Shown here piece by piece: positions 1 through 10,606 of a DNA stretch of 64,000 nt (positions are counted from its first letter, which is position 1; each line of letters begins with the position of its first letter). Position numbers and translations under genes: made by a program. The notes below the pieces were generated by a model. That model did not search any database, was not told the DNA's origin, and was given only the letters and a program-made list of their open reading frames with translations. Source of the DNA: CAVXHV01 sp963761445 (GTDB lineage Bacteria > Planctomycetota > Planctomycetia > Isosphaerales > Isosphaeraceae); assembly GCA_963761445.1 (NCBI GenBank), contig CAVXHV010000005.1, forward strand, positions 3,224,001-3,288,000, read 5' to 3'.

Positions 1-820
1 GCGTTTCACTCCGAGCAGTGCCAGGCTTACGGCACCAACTTAGTCGGGGGCATCACGCCCGGTCGGGGCGGGACGACCACGCTGGGCGTGCCTGTGTTCG
101 ACACGTGTGCCGAGTCCGTGGCGGCGACCGGCGCGAACGCGACCATGATCTTCGTGCCCCCGCCCTTTGCAGCCGACGCGATCATGGAAGCGGCTGACGC
201 GGGCATCAAGGTGATCGTGGCCATCACTGAAGGCATTCCCGTGGTCGATATGGTGTGCGCCGTTGCCTTCCTGAAAGCGCATCACCCGTCTGCGCGGCTG
301 ATCGGACCGAACTGCCCGGGAATCATTACGCCGGGGGCCTGCAAGATCGGGATCATGCCGGGCTACATCCACAAGCCGGGCCGCGTCGGCGTGGTCAGCC
401 GCTCGGGAACGCTTACCTACGAGGGCGTGTGGCAGCTCACGAGCCTGGGCATCGGCCAGAGTACCTGCATCGGCATTGGCGGCGACCCGGTCAACGGCAC
501 GAGCTTTGTCGATGCCCTCACCCTTTTCCAGGCCGACCCCGATACCGACGCCGTGCTGATGATGGGCGAGATCGGCGGCAATGCCGAGGAACAAGCGGCG
601 GCGCTCGAAGGCGTCGGGCAAGTTCACGAAGCCCATCGCCGCGTTCATCGCCGGGCAGACCGCCCCGCCCGGTAAGCGCATGGGCCACGCCGGCGCGATC
701 ATCTCGGGCGGCTCGGGCAAGGCCACCGACAAGATTGCCGCGCTCGAGGCCGCCGGCATCCGCGTCGCCAAAAGCCCGGCCGACATGGGCGCAGCCTTGC
801 AGGCTGTCCTCAAGGGGTGA
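1..820 (+). CDS. sucD: Succinyl-CoA synthetase alpha subunit, 5'-partial and frameshifted
   Basis: Cytoplasmic TCA-cycle enzyme that, with the beta subunit SucC, interconverts succinyl-CoA and succinate with NTP formation. The reading frame is open from base 1, so roughly the first 25 residues lie outside the window. Visible are the CoA-binding segment (YGTNLVGGITPG), the IGPNCPGIITPG block, and the phosphohistidine loop GKRMGHAGAIISGGSG near the end. The frame changes at about base 605 (after GGNAEEQAAA, resuming at KFTKPIAAFIAGQ); both halves match the family, so I read this as a one-base sequence error. The stop overlaps the GTG of the next gene. sucC is expected just upstream. Confidence 0.93.
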
Positions 821-1407
821 CCGTAAGGATGAGCAACCCAGTCGATCGCACGCACCAGGCCAACCCCTGGACGACGCTCTCGAGCCGGGCCGCTTACGAA
901 AACCCCTGGATCGCGGTTCGTGAAGATCAGGTGATCCGCCCCGATGGTTTGCCGGGCATCTACGGAGTCGTCCACTTCAAGAACCGCGCAGTCGGTGTCT
1001 TGCCCGTCGAGCCCGACGGCACCATCTGGCTGGTCGGCCAGTATCGCTATCCGCTGGCAGCCTATTCGTGGGAAATTCCCGAAGGAGGCTGCCCCGAGGC
1101 GGAATCACCGGAAGAGACCGCCAGGCGCGAGCTGCGCGAAGAGACGGGGCTCGTGGCCGAGCGAATCGAGCTCGTGACGACGTCGCATCTTTCGAACTCG
1201 GTCAGCGACGAGCTGGGCTTTGTCTTTCGCGCCACGGAGCTGCATCAAGGTGCCGACGAGCAGGAAGGGACCGAGCGAATCGCCGTGCGGAGGGTTGCGT
1301 GGGATGAAGCCTGGCGGATGTACAAGGCGGGCGAGATCACGGATTCACTGAGCGTGATCGCCATTCTGCACGAGGCCGTGCGCCGGCTGGAAGGCGGGTT
1401 GGAGTGA
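817..1407 (+). CDS. NUDIX hydrolase, ADP-ribose pyrophosphatase-like
   Basis: Predicted cytoplasmic Nudix enzyme hydrolysing a nucleoside diphosphate linked to another moiety, most likely ADP-ribose. The Nudix box is complete: EGGCPEAESPEE followed by TARRELREETGL gives G-x5-E-x7-REUxEExGU. The preceding N-terminal domain (YENPWIAVREDQV, then GVVHFKNRAVGVLP) resembles the NudF/ADP-ribose branch. About 190 residues, the usual size. The GTG start overlaps the sucD stop, suggesting translational coupling; an ATG 12 bases downstream (829) is an equally possible start. Substrate specificity is inferred, not shown. Confidence 0.88.
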   Translation: MTVRMSNPVDRTHQANPWTTLSSRAAYENPWIAVREDQVIRPDGLPGIYGVVHFKNRAVGVLPVEPDGTIWLVGQYRYPLAAYSWEIPEGGCPEAESPEETARRELREETGLVAERIELVTTSHLSNSVSDELGFVFRATELHQGADEQEGTERIAVRRVAWDEAWRMYKAGEITDSLSVIAILHEAVRRLEGGLE

Positions 1408-1484
1408 GCGATGCGAGTCCGCCTCCGTGCGGCCTCGTATCCCCTTGACGTGGTTCGGAAACTGATCGTGGCTAGCTAACTAGC

Positions 1485-2597
1485 TCAATAGCTCGGCTTC
1501 ACTTCGCGGACGACTTTCCAGGCGGCGCGGACCGGGCGGCGGGCGGGTTGTGAATCCTTGGTTAGCGCCAGGATCTCGTCGTTCGGGAAGTGGCGTCCCG
1601 GGCAGACGGTCTTGGTGGCGGCCAGGTGTGCGTGAGTTTGAACTCGCGCCTGGGCAATGTTGTAACGGGTGCTCAAGTGAGCAACGAGTGCTTTGGCCGC
1701 GGCGATCTGGCGGGGAGTCGGGGGGTCTTTGTCGAGATCGCCGACCAGGCAGATGCCGATACCGTATTCGTCGACGTCGTGCGTGCGGGCATTGCGGCAG
1801 TGAACGCCCTGTTTCTGGTTGGCCCACCGCCGGGCGACTTCAATCTGTCCGTCGCCGCTGCCGTTGCCGTTGCCGATGACAAAGTGGTAGCCGCAGCCGT
1901 CGATTCCCAGGATCTTGCGGTGCTCGGAGTCGATCTGGTCGTAGTTTCCGCTCGGGGCGGCGCTGTGATGCAGCACGATATACCGCCAGGGCCGGTCGGC
2001 CTTGCTGGGGTAGATGAGCTCGTTGGCGTTCGAATCATCCAGAAACGGTTTGAGCTGCTCGCTCAGGCTCGCGCGGCGAACTCGGCTGGAGCCGGCGGTG
2101 GCGAGTGCGGTCTGCACATCGGAACCGTTTCCCCAGTTCGAGTCTGGCGAAAGCGATGTCGTCGGGCCTGAAATCGGTGGGCCTGCCCCCGCTCCAAGCG
2201 GCTTGGGCGGCGGAGGAGGACTGTTGCCGTCGTCCTGGGCCGCGCCGGTCTCGTCAAAGGCAGGCTCGCCCAATCTCGACTTCGCCTTGGGCTCGACCTT
2301 CGAGTTCACCGTCGCGGATCCTGAGCGGCTGGGCGTCTGAGTGGTTGAATCGAGCATCGACGGCTCAGACGACGGGACGGTAGTGACCGGCGGCAGGTCG
2401 GATTCCTCGGTGACCGTTGCCGCGGGACCGCAATTCTTGCAAGGGGCGGAAACCGTTGCCGGTGAAGTGTAGACCGGGCGATACGACGTGCGGCGGCCTG
2501 AGCAGCCGGTGAGCGCCCCAGCCGCGAGCAGGGTCGCGCCGACCCAGAGCACCGTTCGTGGGCGCACCACGATCGCGGCCATCGTTTTGAGGGCCAT
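1485..2597 (-). CDS. Lipoprotein N-acetylmuramoyl-L-alanine amidase (Amidase_2/PGRP fold)
   Basis: Predicted membrane-anchored cell-wall amidase cleaving the amide bond between muramic acid and the stem peptide. The N-terminus has a hydrophobic stretch ending in a lipobox (ALTGC, Cys32). A roughly 140-residue Ser/Thr/Pro-rich linker follows, with a run of five prolines. The Amidase_2 domain covers about residues 195-345, with zinc-ligand candidates in VLHHSAAP, THAHLAATKTVCPG and the catalytic region GYHFVIGNG. An AGGAG ribosome-binding site sits 7 bases before the ATG. Planctomycetes carry peptidoglycan, so the role is plausible. Confidence 0.88.
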   Translation of the reverse strand: MALKTMAAIVVRPRTVLWVGATLLAAGALTGCSGRRTSYRPVYTSPATVSAPCKNCGPAATVTEESDLPPVTTVPSSEPSMLDSTTQTPSRSGSATVNSKVEPKAKSRLGEPAFDETGAAQDDGNSPPPPPKPLGAGAGPPISGPTTSLSPDSNWGNGSDVQTALATAGSSRVRRASLSEQLKPFLDDSNANELIYPSKADRPWRYIVLHHSAAPSGNYDQIDSEHRKILGIDGCGYHFVIGNGNGSGDGQIEVARRWANQKQGVHCRNARTHDVDEYGIGICLVGDLDKDPPTPRQIAAAKALVAHLSTRYNIAQARVQTHAHLAATKTVCPGRHFPNDEILALTKDSQPARRPVRAAWKVVREVKPSY

Positions 2598-2983
2598 TGT
2601 GAGTCTCCTAGCCAGATGAAAGTGCCGTCCGACATCCCGGGTCGGAAGTTAACGGGTACAGAACGCAAGCGGGATGCCGAACCGTGAATCGATCCTTTCG
2701 AGTGACCGATCCAGAATCCTGGCTTTCGACTCAAGTCTACACGCCGTTTAGTCGAGCGGCGGATTTCGAAATCATTTTTTTCAGAATTCCTCAAGTTCGA
2801 GCCGGCCGCTTCCGCAAGGGCGTTTGTTAAAAGTGCAATGGCTTTGGCAGAAAGTGTACATTCGTAGACAAGACGCACGTCGACGGTGTCGGTTGAAAGG
2901 GTGGTGCGGTATGGAACGATGGGGACCGTTCGAATGGGAAAGACCTGAGCGAACGTGCCGATTTTGACTTCCGAGATCGAGGA
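2598..2983. other. Non-coding gap
   Basis: About 386 bases between the amidase and the next minus-strand gene. It contains a T-rich stretch near 2774-2782 and otherwise no supported gene, hairpin terminator or RNA. The promoter of the amidase gene should lie in its left part. Confidence 0.5.
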
Positions 2984-3712
2984 TTATCGGTTCCAGACGA
3001 ATCCCGTCAGGTAGATCGGTATCGTCGCGAGCCAGAGAACGCCGAGGCGCCGGCCTGCCCGGTCGATCCACGAAGGCTCGGCGTGCCATTTTCGGCTCAC
3101 GGCGAGCACGATCCATGCGACCATAACTGTCACCGGCACGATGATTGACGGCACTGGGGAATGGGTGCAGTATTCAGCCGCCGTGCCCGCCAAGGCCCCG
3201 AGCATGGAGCCAGAGCAGGCCCACCACCCTGGCTGTCGGAATAGGACGGACCAAGCCGGTCGCGGCCGCGCCAGCCGGAAGGCGAAACAGCAGAATGACC
3301 ATACGATCAGAAATGGAAAGACAATGCAGAAGAGATCCTGCGCGATCGCAAAGCCCAGCGCGCCCGGCGGAGCATGGTTGAAGACCCAGGCATCGAGTGC
3401 GCTTTTGGGCGCCCGTTCTCGTGTTTCCCAGTCGAGGTAGCCCCACCTCCAGTTTGGAAGTCCCAGGGTTGGTGCAACCACTCGCGAGAGCTGGTCTCGC
3501 AGCGACCTCGTGCGGCCCGAGCGCATTTGCTCCGAAAACAGATCTCTCACATACGACGGCTGGAATACGCGACGCACTTCGAGTTGCTGGACAACCGGAC
3601 CTACTTCGGTCCAGAGCTCCACCGCCGGCAACATTGCAACAGCGGTTCCCGCGATCAAGAGGATCGCGTCGAGCAGCCGCCATCGGCGAGGCGTTTCACC
3701 TTGGCCCGACAT
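2984..3712 (-). CDS. Multi-pass membrane protein, copy 1 of a tandem pair
   Basis: Unrecognised 242-residue integral membrane protein. Hydrophobic segments are visible at about residues 14-33, 120-150, 165-185, 190-207 and 225-240. Conserved blocks shared with the gene beside it are HAPPGALGFAIAQD, VSRKW and EPSWIDRAGRRLGVLW. The SGQGETPRRW N-terminus is short and cytoplasmic-like. No catalytic motif is seen. It lies 11 bases after its paralogue on the same strand, so the two are probably co-transcribed. Confidence 0.75.
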   Translation of the reverse strand: MSGQGETPRRWRLLDAILLIAGTAVAMLPAVELWTEVGPVVQQLEVRRVFQPSYVRDLFSEQMRSGRTRSLRDQLSRVVAPTLGLPNWRWGYLDWETRERAPKSALDAWVFNHAPPGALGFAIAQDLFCIVFPFLIVWSFCCFAFRLARPRPAWSVLFRQPGWWACSGSMLGALAGTAAEYCTHSPVPSIIVPVTVMVAWIVLAVSRKWHAEPSWIDRAGRRLGVLWLATIPIYLTGFVWNR

Positions 3713-3723
3713 ACTCGCGGCTC

Positions 3724-4459
3724 CTACGAGGAAAACACAAACCCGGCGAGATACAACGGAATCGTCGCGACCCAGAGCACGCCGAGAGCCCGCCCCGCGC
3801 GATCAATCCACGACGGCTCGCCCTGCCATTTTCGACTCACAGCGAGCACGATCCATACAAGTATCACCATCGCCGGCACGATGACCGACGGAGCCTTGAT
3901 TTTGGTGAAGAGCTCGAGCGCGTAGCCCAGCAGCACTCCCAGAATCGATCCCACACACGCCCACGAGCCTGGCTGGCGCACGAGCGTGGACCAGGGCGGC
4001 CGCGGCTGAATGAGTCGTAGGCACAACAAGCAGAACGACCAGACGAGCAAGAACGGAAAGAACAGGTAGAAGGCGTCCTGCGCCAGCGCAAACCCCAGCG
4101 CACCCGGCGGAGCGTGGGTCAGGACCCAGTTTTGCACGGACTGCTCTGGTGTCGCGTTTTCGAGCTTTCGGGTCGATGTGCCTGTCCCGCCTACTCGGTA
4201 GCCCCAGGGCCAGGTTGACCATCTGAGCCATCTGAATGCGCACGGTCGCGTTGCGGGCGGAACGCATATGCCCGCCGAAGAGCTCGTCTTGGACGTATCT
4301 GGGTTCAAAAATGCGAGTGACCTCGAGCCGCTGCGCAACCGGCGCCACATCGGGCCACAATTCCGCAGCGGGCAATATGGCCACGGCGATCGCCGCGACC
4401 ATGATGATCGCGTCGAGCAATGTGAAACGGCGCCTGGCCGCGGCATTCTCTGCCTGCAT
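3724..4459 (-). CDS. Multi-pass membrane protein, copy 2 of a tandem pair, frameshifted
   Basis: Paralogue of the adjacent 2984-3712 gene, with the same layout: N-terminal transmembrane segment (TLLDAIIMVAAIAVAILPA), a soluble loop (RLEVTRIFEPRYVQDELF), then HAPPGALGFALAQD and four further hydrophobic segments ending in VSRKWQGEPSWIDRAGR. The frame changes near 4205; the N-terminal part is read in one frame and the C-terminal part in another, both strongly similar to copy 1. The ATG at 4459 (MQAENAAARRRF) is preferred over an upstream GTG. Function unknown. Confidence 0.72.
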
Positions 4460-4714
4460 CACCGCCTCGCGAGAGGAGAAATGCGCGATCCCGTGCGCTC
4501 AGCGTAACGCGAGAGCTGCCTCGATACAAGACGCGCCGAAGAACGGTTCCAGCGGGAAATCTAGCATCGCGCGACTCGAATCGTTATCCTAAACAGCCGA
4601 CACGTGTGAGGTTGGACTGCCCCCGAACCCGCGGCGGGCTTTTTTTGTCTCTCCGAGCAGCCCGCGGACGGACGCGACTTCGCCCGTCACGCTCAGCAAT
4701 CGAGATCCAGACCG

Positions 4715-7501
4715 ATGCCCGCGTATCATCCTCAGCGCATCGAACCCAAGTGGCAGCTCGAGTGGGAGCGAAACAAGACCTTCCGCGCCATCGATCTGGA
4801 CCCCTCGCGGCCCAAGCTCTTTATCCTCGACATGTTTCCGTATCCCAGCGGCGCGGGCCTGCACGTGGGCCATCCGGAGGGTTACACCGCCACGGATATC
4901 TACTGCCGGTACAAGCGGATGCGGGGGTTCAACGTATTGCACCCGATGGGCTGGGACGCCTTCGGCCTGCCCGCCGAGCAATATGCCGTCACGACCAACA
5001 CGCATCCGAGAATCACCACGCAGACGAACATCGATACGTTTCGCCGCCAGATCAAGGCGCTGGGGTTCTCGTACGACTGGGAACGCGAAATCGATACAAC
5101 CGACCCCGGCTATTACAAGTGGACGCAGTGGATCTTCCTCAAGATCTATGACACCTGGTACGACCCGGACTTCGTCTGGACCGACTGGCGGGGCCGCCGC
5201 CGGCAGGGAAAAGGCCGGCCCATCGCTGAGCTGCCTATTCCGCCGGGCACCGCCGACCCCGAGGCCTACCGCGATTCGAAAAGGCTGGCCTACCGCGCGC
5301 TCGTGCCGGTGAACTGGTGCCCCGAGCTCGGCACCGTGCTCGCGAATGAGGAAGTCATCGACGGCAAGAGCGAGCGCGGCGGGTTTCCCGTGGTCCGCAT
5401 GCCGCTCACGCAGTGGATGCTGCGCATCACGACTTATGCCGAGCGATTGATCGAAGAGCTCGAAGATGTCGACTGGCCGCGCCCGATCATGGACATGCAG
5501 CGCAACTGGGTTGGCCGTAGCGTGGGTGCGGAAGTCGATTTTCCCATTGATGCCGGCGGTGCTCGCGACATCATGGCCCAAGGTGCTCGCGTCTGGTCCG
5601 AGACCCCGGGCCCGGACGTGATCCGCGTCTTCACGACCCGCCCCGACACGCTCTTTGGCGCAACGTACATGGTGCTGGCCCCCGAGCATCCGCTGGTCGA
5701 ACGGCTCACGACTCCTGAGCAAAAGGCCGCTGTCGCCGCCTATCGTGAGCAGGCCGCACGCAAAAGCGAAATGGATCGCACCAGCCTGGCCAAGACCAAG
5801 ACTGGCGTATTCACCGGCGGCTTCGCCATCAATCCGGTGAACGGGGAATCGATCCCCGATCTGGATCGCCGACTATGTGCTCATCACGTATGGTACCGGG
5901 GCGATCATGGCCGTTCCCGGTCACGACGAGCGCGACTTCGAGTTTGCCCGCGAGTTCAACCTGAAGATCGTGCGTGTGGTCGCCGCAAGCGCAGACGCCG
6001 CCTCTGCCGCGCTCGAGCATGCCGAGCCCGAGCCCGGCGTCTCGGTGAATTCACGCAACGCCGAGATCGTCCTCGACGGCTTGCCGACGGCGGACGCGAA
6101 GACCGCCATCACCGGCTGGCTCGAAGAACGCGGGCTCGGCAAGAAAACGGTGAACTATAAGCTGCGCGACTGGCTCTTTTCGCGACAGCGATACTGGGGC
6201 GAGCCGTTCCCGGTTGTTTTCGATGAGCACGCGCGGCCACAGGCGCTGCCGGAGTCGGAGCTTCCCGTCCGATTGCCGGATCTCGAAGACTTCAAGCCGA
6301 CCGGCAAGCCCGAGCCCCCCTTGAGCAAAGCCAGGGAGTGGGTGCGCTATTCCGAGACGCTCGAGCGCGAAACCAACACGATGCCGCAATGGGCCGGATC
6401 GTGCTGGTACTACCTGCGCTTTCTCGACCCGAAAAACGAGAAGGCGCCGTGGGACCCGGAAAAAGAGGCGTACTGGATGCCGGTGGATCTCTATATCGGC
6501 GGAGCCGAGCACGCCGTGCTGCACCTGCTCTACAGCCGGTTCTGGCACAAGGTCCTCTTCGACCGCGGCCTGGTGAGCACGCCCGAGCCGTTTCGCAGAC
6601 TGATCAATCAGGGGATGATCCTGGGCGAAACCGAATTTACGGGCCATCGCGATCAAAAAGGGAACTGGGTCTCGACCGAGGAGAGCGGCCGCCACGGTGT
6701 GACCGCGGTCAAGCTCTCGGAGAGCGAGGTCACGAAGAAGGGCGAGGGATTCGTCCTCGCCGAGAATGCAAGCATTCGCATCGAGGCGCAGTGCTCACAA
6801 GATGTCAAAAGCACGCGGCAATGTGATTAACCCCGACGTGATCGTCGCCGAATACGGCGCAGACAGCCTGCGGCTTTACGAGATGTTCATGGGGCCGCTC
6901 GAAGCCGTCAAGCCGTGGAGCATGAAGGGGGTCGAGGGGGTTTATCGGTTCCTGGCAAGGGCCTGGCGCATGATCGTCGACGCCGAGGCCGAAGTCGGTG
7001 AAGCTGGATGTTCGCGTCGTGCCGCAGGAGCTCTCGCTCGAGCAAGCGAAGGTTGAGGCCCGCACCATATCGTCCGTCACCGATGATTTCGAGGCGCTGC
7101 GGTTCAACACGGCGATCAGCCGCTTGATGGAATTCGTCAATTTCTTCACGGCGCAGGAGGCGCGCCCGAAGAAGGCGATGGAGACCTTCACGCTCTTGCT
7201 GGCCCCGATGGCGCCGCATATCGCCGAGGAGCTCTGGCACATCCTCGGCAACACGAAAACACTCGCCTATGAACCGTGGCCGCAGTTCGACCCGGCTCTT
7301 CTGGTGGAAGATCAGCTCGAGATTCCGGTGCAGGTCAACGGCAAGCTGCGCGGGCGGGTGGTCGTTCCGGCTGACTCCGATGCCGCCGGGGTCGAGCGTT
7401 TTGCCCGCGAAGACGCTCGTATCGCAGTCCTCCTGGATGGCAAGACGGTTCGCAAAGTCGTGGTGGTGCCGGGCAAGCTGGTCAATTTCGTCGTGGGGTA
7501 A
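4715..7501 (+). CDS. leuS: Leucyl-tRNA synthetase, with about three frameshifts
   Basis: Class I aminoacyl-tRNA synthetase charging tRNA-Leu in the cytoplasm; about 930 residues when frames are joined. Visible parts in order: HIGH-type motif in YPSGAGLHVGHP, HPMGWDAFGLPAE, the editing domain (TRPDTLFGATYM, GTGAIMAVPGHDERD), the catalytic-core return (WAGSCWYYLRF, YIGGAEHAVLHLLYSRFW), the KMSKS-equivalent HKMSKARGNVINPD, and the anticodon-binding and C-terminal domains (LLAPMAPHIAEELW, QVNGKLRGRV). The frame changes near 5860, 6785 and 7000. All pieces match the family, so a working gene with assembly errors is more likely than a pseudogene. The KMSK motif ends in Ala rather than Ser. Confidence 0.95.
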
Positions 7502-7534
7502 AGCTGGCACTCTCGGCGGGCCTCGAGGCAGGGA

Positions 7535-10449
7535 ATGACTCGGTCACACTACCTTGTCGGAATCGACCTGGGCACGACCAACTGCGCGGTCGCCTACGTG
7601 GATACGCACGGCCGCGAGCGCCCCACGGCGGATATCCGCAATTTCCCCGTGCCCCAGCTCGTCGCTCCGGGTGAGACGGCGCCGCGAGCGATGCTGCCTT
7701 CATTCCTCTACCTGCCGGGCGGGCACGAGCTTCCGCCGGGAGCGGCTCATCTTCCCTGGAGCGATCGCGCCCTCGCGATCGTCGGCGAGTTCGCGCGGAT
7801 TCAAGGGGCGAAGGTTCCCGCCCGCAGCGTCTCGAGCGCCAAGAGCTGGCTCTGCCATCCGGGCATCGATCGTGAAGCCGCCATCCTTCCCTGGGGCAGC
7901 CCGCCCGAGGTGAAAAAGATTTCCCCGGTCGAGGCTTCAGCCGACTACCTGCGTCACATTCGAGATGCCTGGAACCATACATTCGCTCAAGATAACGCGT
8001 CGATGCGTCTCGAGCAGCAGGAAGTCGTGCTGACGGTGCCGGCCTCGTTCGACGAAGCGGCGCGTGAGCTCACGCTGGAAGCGGCCAGGCGCGCTGACCT
8101 CAAGTCGGTGACCTTGCTGGAAGAGCCGCAGGCGGCGTTTTACTGCTGGATCGTCTCGCATCAGGATCGCTGGCAGAAGGAAGTGCGCGCCGGCGAGCTG
8201 ATCCTGGTGTGCGATATCGGCGGCGGCACGACCGACTTCAGCCTGATCACGGTGATCGAAACGCCGACGGGCCCGGGCTTCCGCCGCGTCGCCGTGGGCG
8301 ACCACCTCATGCTCGGGGGCGACAACATCGACCTCGCACTGGCGCACCACGTCGAGAAGAAGCTGGGCGGTGCCCGGCTCGATTCAGACCAGTGGAGCGC
8401 CTTGCGCTCGGCATGCCGCACCGCCAAGGAGAAGCTGCTGGGTGAGGATCAGCCGGGGCTCGAGCGCTGGCCCGTGACGATTGCGGGCCGAGGGTCGAAG
8501 CTGATCGGTGGTAGTCTGCAGGCCGAGCTCTCGCGGAAGGAGGTTGAAGCCATCGCGGTGGAGGGTTTCTTCCCGAAGACACACCGTGACGAGATTCCCG
8601 ATCGTGGTGCCCGGTCGGGCATGCAGGAATTTGGGCTTCCGTTCGTGGCCGACCCGGCGGTTCCCAAGCATTTGAGCCAGTTCTTGCGCAGGCATCGGGC
8701 CGAGGCCGGGGTGACGCAGCTCTCGCCGTCGGACGGCGCGGACGGCCCTGGTGTGCTCGACCGGCCCGCGCGGCCTGACGCGATCCTTTTCAACGGCGGG
8801 GCGCTCGACGCCCGAAATCGTGAGGCGCCGGATCGTCGAGGTGATCACCGCGTGGTTCGCCGGCGAATCAGGGCCTCCGTATGCTCCGCGCGTGCTCACG
8901 AACGTCTCTCTCGATCTTGCCGTTGCCCAGGGCGCCGCGTATTACGGTGTGGTGCGGCGCGGTGAGGGCATTCGCATCGGCGGCGGCACCGCTCGGTCCT
9001 TCTACGTGGGCCTCGAGACGAGCCAGGCCGAGCAACCGTGGCTTTGCGTGGTGCCTCGCGACTCGCAGGAGGGCGAAGAAATCACCATCGCCGGTCATGA
9101 CTTCGACCTGCTCATGGGTCAGCCGGTGGTTTTCCCTCTGGCCAGCAGCTCGGTGCGGCCCGACGACAAGCCGGGCGACCTGGTCCGCGCCGATCCCGAC
9201 TCGATCCGCGAATTGCCGCCGCTGCAGAGCCTGATGCGGGTCAGCCGCAAGGCCAAGGCCGAGCGAGCCCCGGTGAGCCTGGCGGCGCGGGTGACCGAGG
9301 TCGGCACGATCGAGCTCTGGTGTCAGTCGCGAACGGACGACCGGCGCTGGCGCCTGCAGATCCAGCTTCGCGGGCCGTCGGGCCAGCTCACGCCGCGCGG
9401 CAGCGTCACGGGCGACGAATCCGACCTGGTGGTGATTGAACAGTCCGAGCTCGACGCCGCGATCGAGGCGATCAACACGGCCTTCGAGGGCCGGCCGGCC
9501 CCGGTAACTGCCGGGCCGCCGCCGGCTGCCGAGGATCTGGGCCCGGCCCGGCTGGTGAAGCGGCTCGAGGAGATTCTGGACGCGCCGCGCGACGCCTGGC
9601 CGCCCTCGGCGCTGCGAGCTCTGTGGGACCCGCTCCTGGCCTGCGTGGAGAAGCGGCTCAAGGGTCCGCGGCATGAGTCGCGCTGGTTCAATCTGGCGGG
9701 GTTCTTCCTGCGGCCCGGGCGTGGCTATCCTCTCGACGACGTCCGGATCAAGGCGCTCTGGTCAATCGTGCATCAAGGTGTGAAGCATATCAAGGATGTG
9801 CAATGTTGGGCGGAATGGTGGATCCTCTGGCGGCGGGTCGCTGCCGGGCTGGCGCGGGCACACCATGAGGAGATTTATCGGCGGCTGGCCCCGTTCTTGC
9901 TGCCGGTCAAGGGGTCGAGCCCCGCTAAGAAGGCGGGCCGCCCCAAGCCTGAAGGCCACGAATTGGCCGAGATGTGGCGGCTCGCCGCGAGCCTCGAGCG
10001 AATCTCGCCTGAAGTCAAGGAGTTGCTGGGTGACGTCCTGGTCAAGGAGATTGCGCAAGGATCACCGGGTGCCCACGTCTACTGGTGCCTGGGGCGATTC
10101 GGTGCCCGGGTGCCGCTCTACGGGCCGGCGAACACGGTCGTTCAAAAGGAGGCGGCCGAGCGCTGGACGGGCAAGCTGCTCGAAGCCGCCTTTGCCGCCG
10201 GGAGAGAGACCGGTGACGCCATCTTCGCGCTCGGCGCAACTGGCGAGGGTGGCCAACGACCGAACCCGCGACCTGGATGATATGCTTCGCCAAAAAGTGA
10301 TTTCGCGTTTGGCCGATCTGGGAGCCGACGAAAACGAACTCAAGCCCGTTCGTGAATATCACGAGCTGGAATCAGCCCAGCAGGTCCAGGCCCTGGGCGA
10401 TTCACTGCCGATCGGGTTGAGGTTGGTGAGGGAAGGGTCGGACGTGTAA
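7535..10449 (+). CDS. Hsp70 family protein with long C-terminal extension (DUF3731-type), frameshifted
   Basis: About 970 residues joined. The N-terminal half is an actin-fold Hsp70 ATPase: phosphate-1 GIDLGTTNCAVAY, connect-1 LLEEPQAAFY, phosphate-2 CDIGGGTTDFSL, and LGGDNIDLAL. In place of the DnaK substrate-binding domain is a long alpha-rich region (WFNLAGFFLRPGRGYPLDD, AEWWILWRRVAAGL, YWCLGRFGARVPLYGP) of the type annotated DUF3731. The frame changes near 8810 and 10240. It is distinct from the housekeeping DnaK; a chaperone-like ATPase role is inferred from the fold alone. A GAGG site precedes the ATG. Confidence 0.88.
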
Positions 10450-10606
10450 GCACGACAACCGCGATGAATCTTTTCCCGAAAGTCGATCCGCAGGTTGCAA
10501 TCGATCGTTGCCCGAACCTGAAGGTTCTCGCGGATGACTTGATGCGTGTTGCCAAGCTCTTGCAGTAATAGACGTTGCGTTACAGACTTCTCGAAGCACA
10601 AGGAAT

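Noticed and set aside
40..975. Long minus-strand open frame opposite sucD and the NUDIX gene
   Set aside because: Shadow of two recognised plus-strand genes.
4589..5722. Long minus-strand open frame opposite leuS
   Set aside because: Shadow of a high-GC gene; the plus strand has clear LeuRS motifs.
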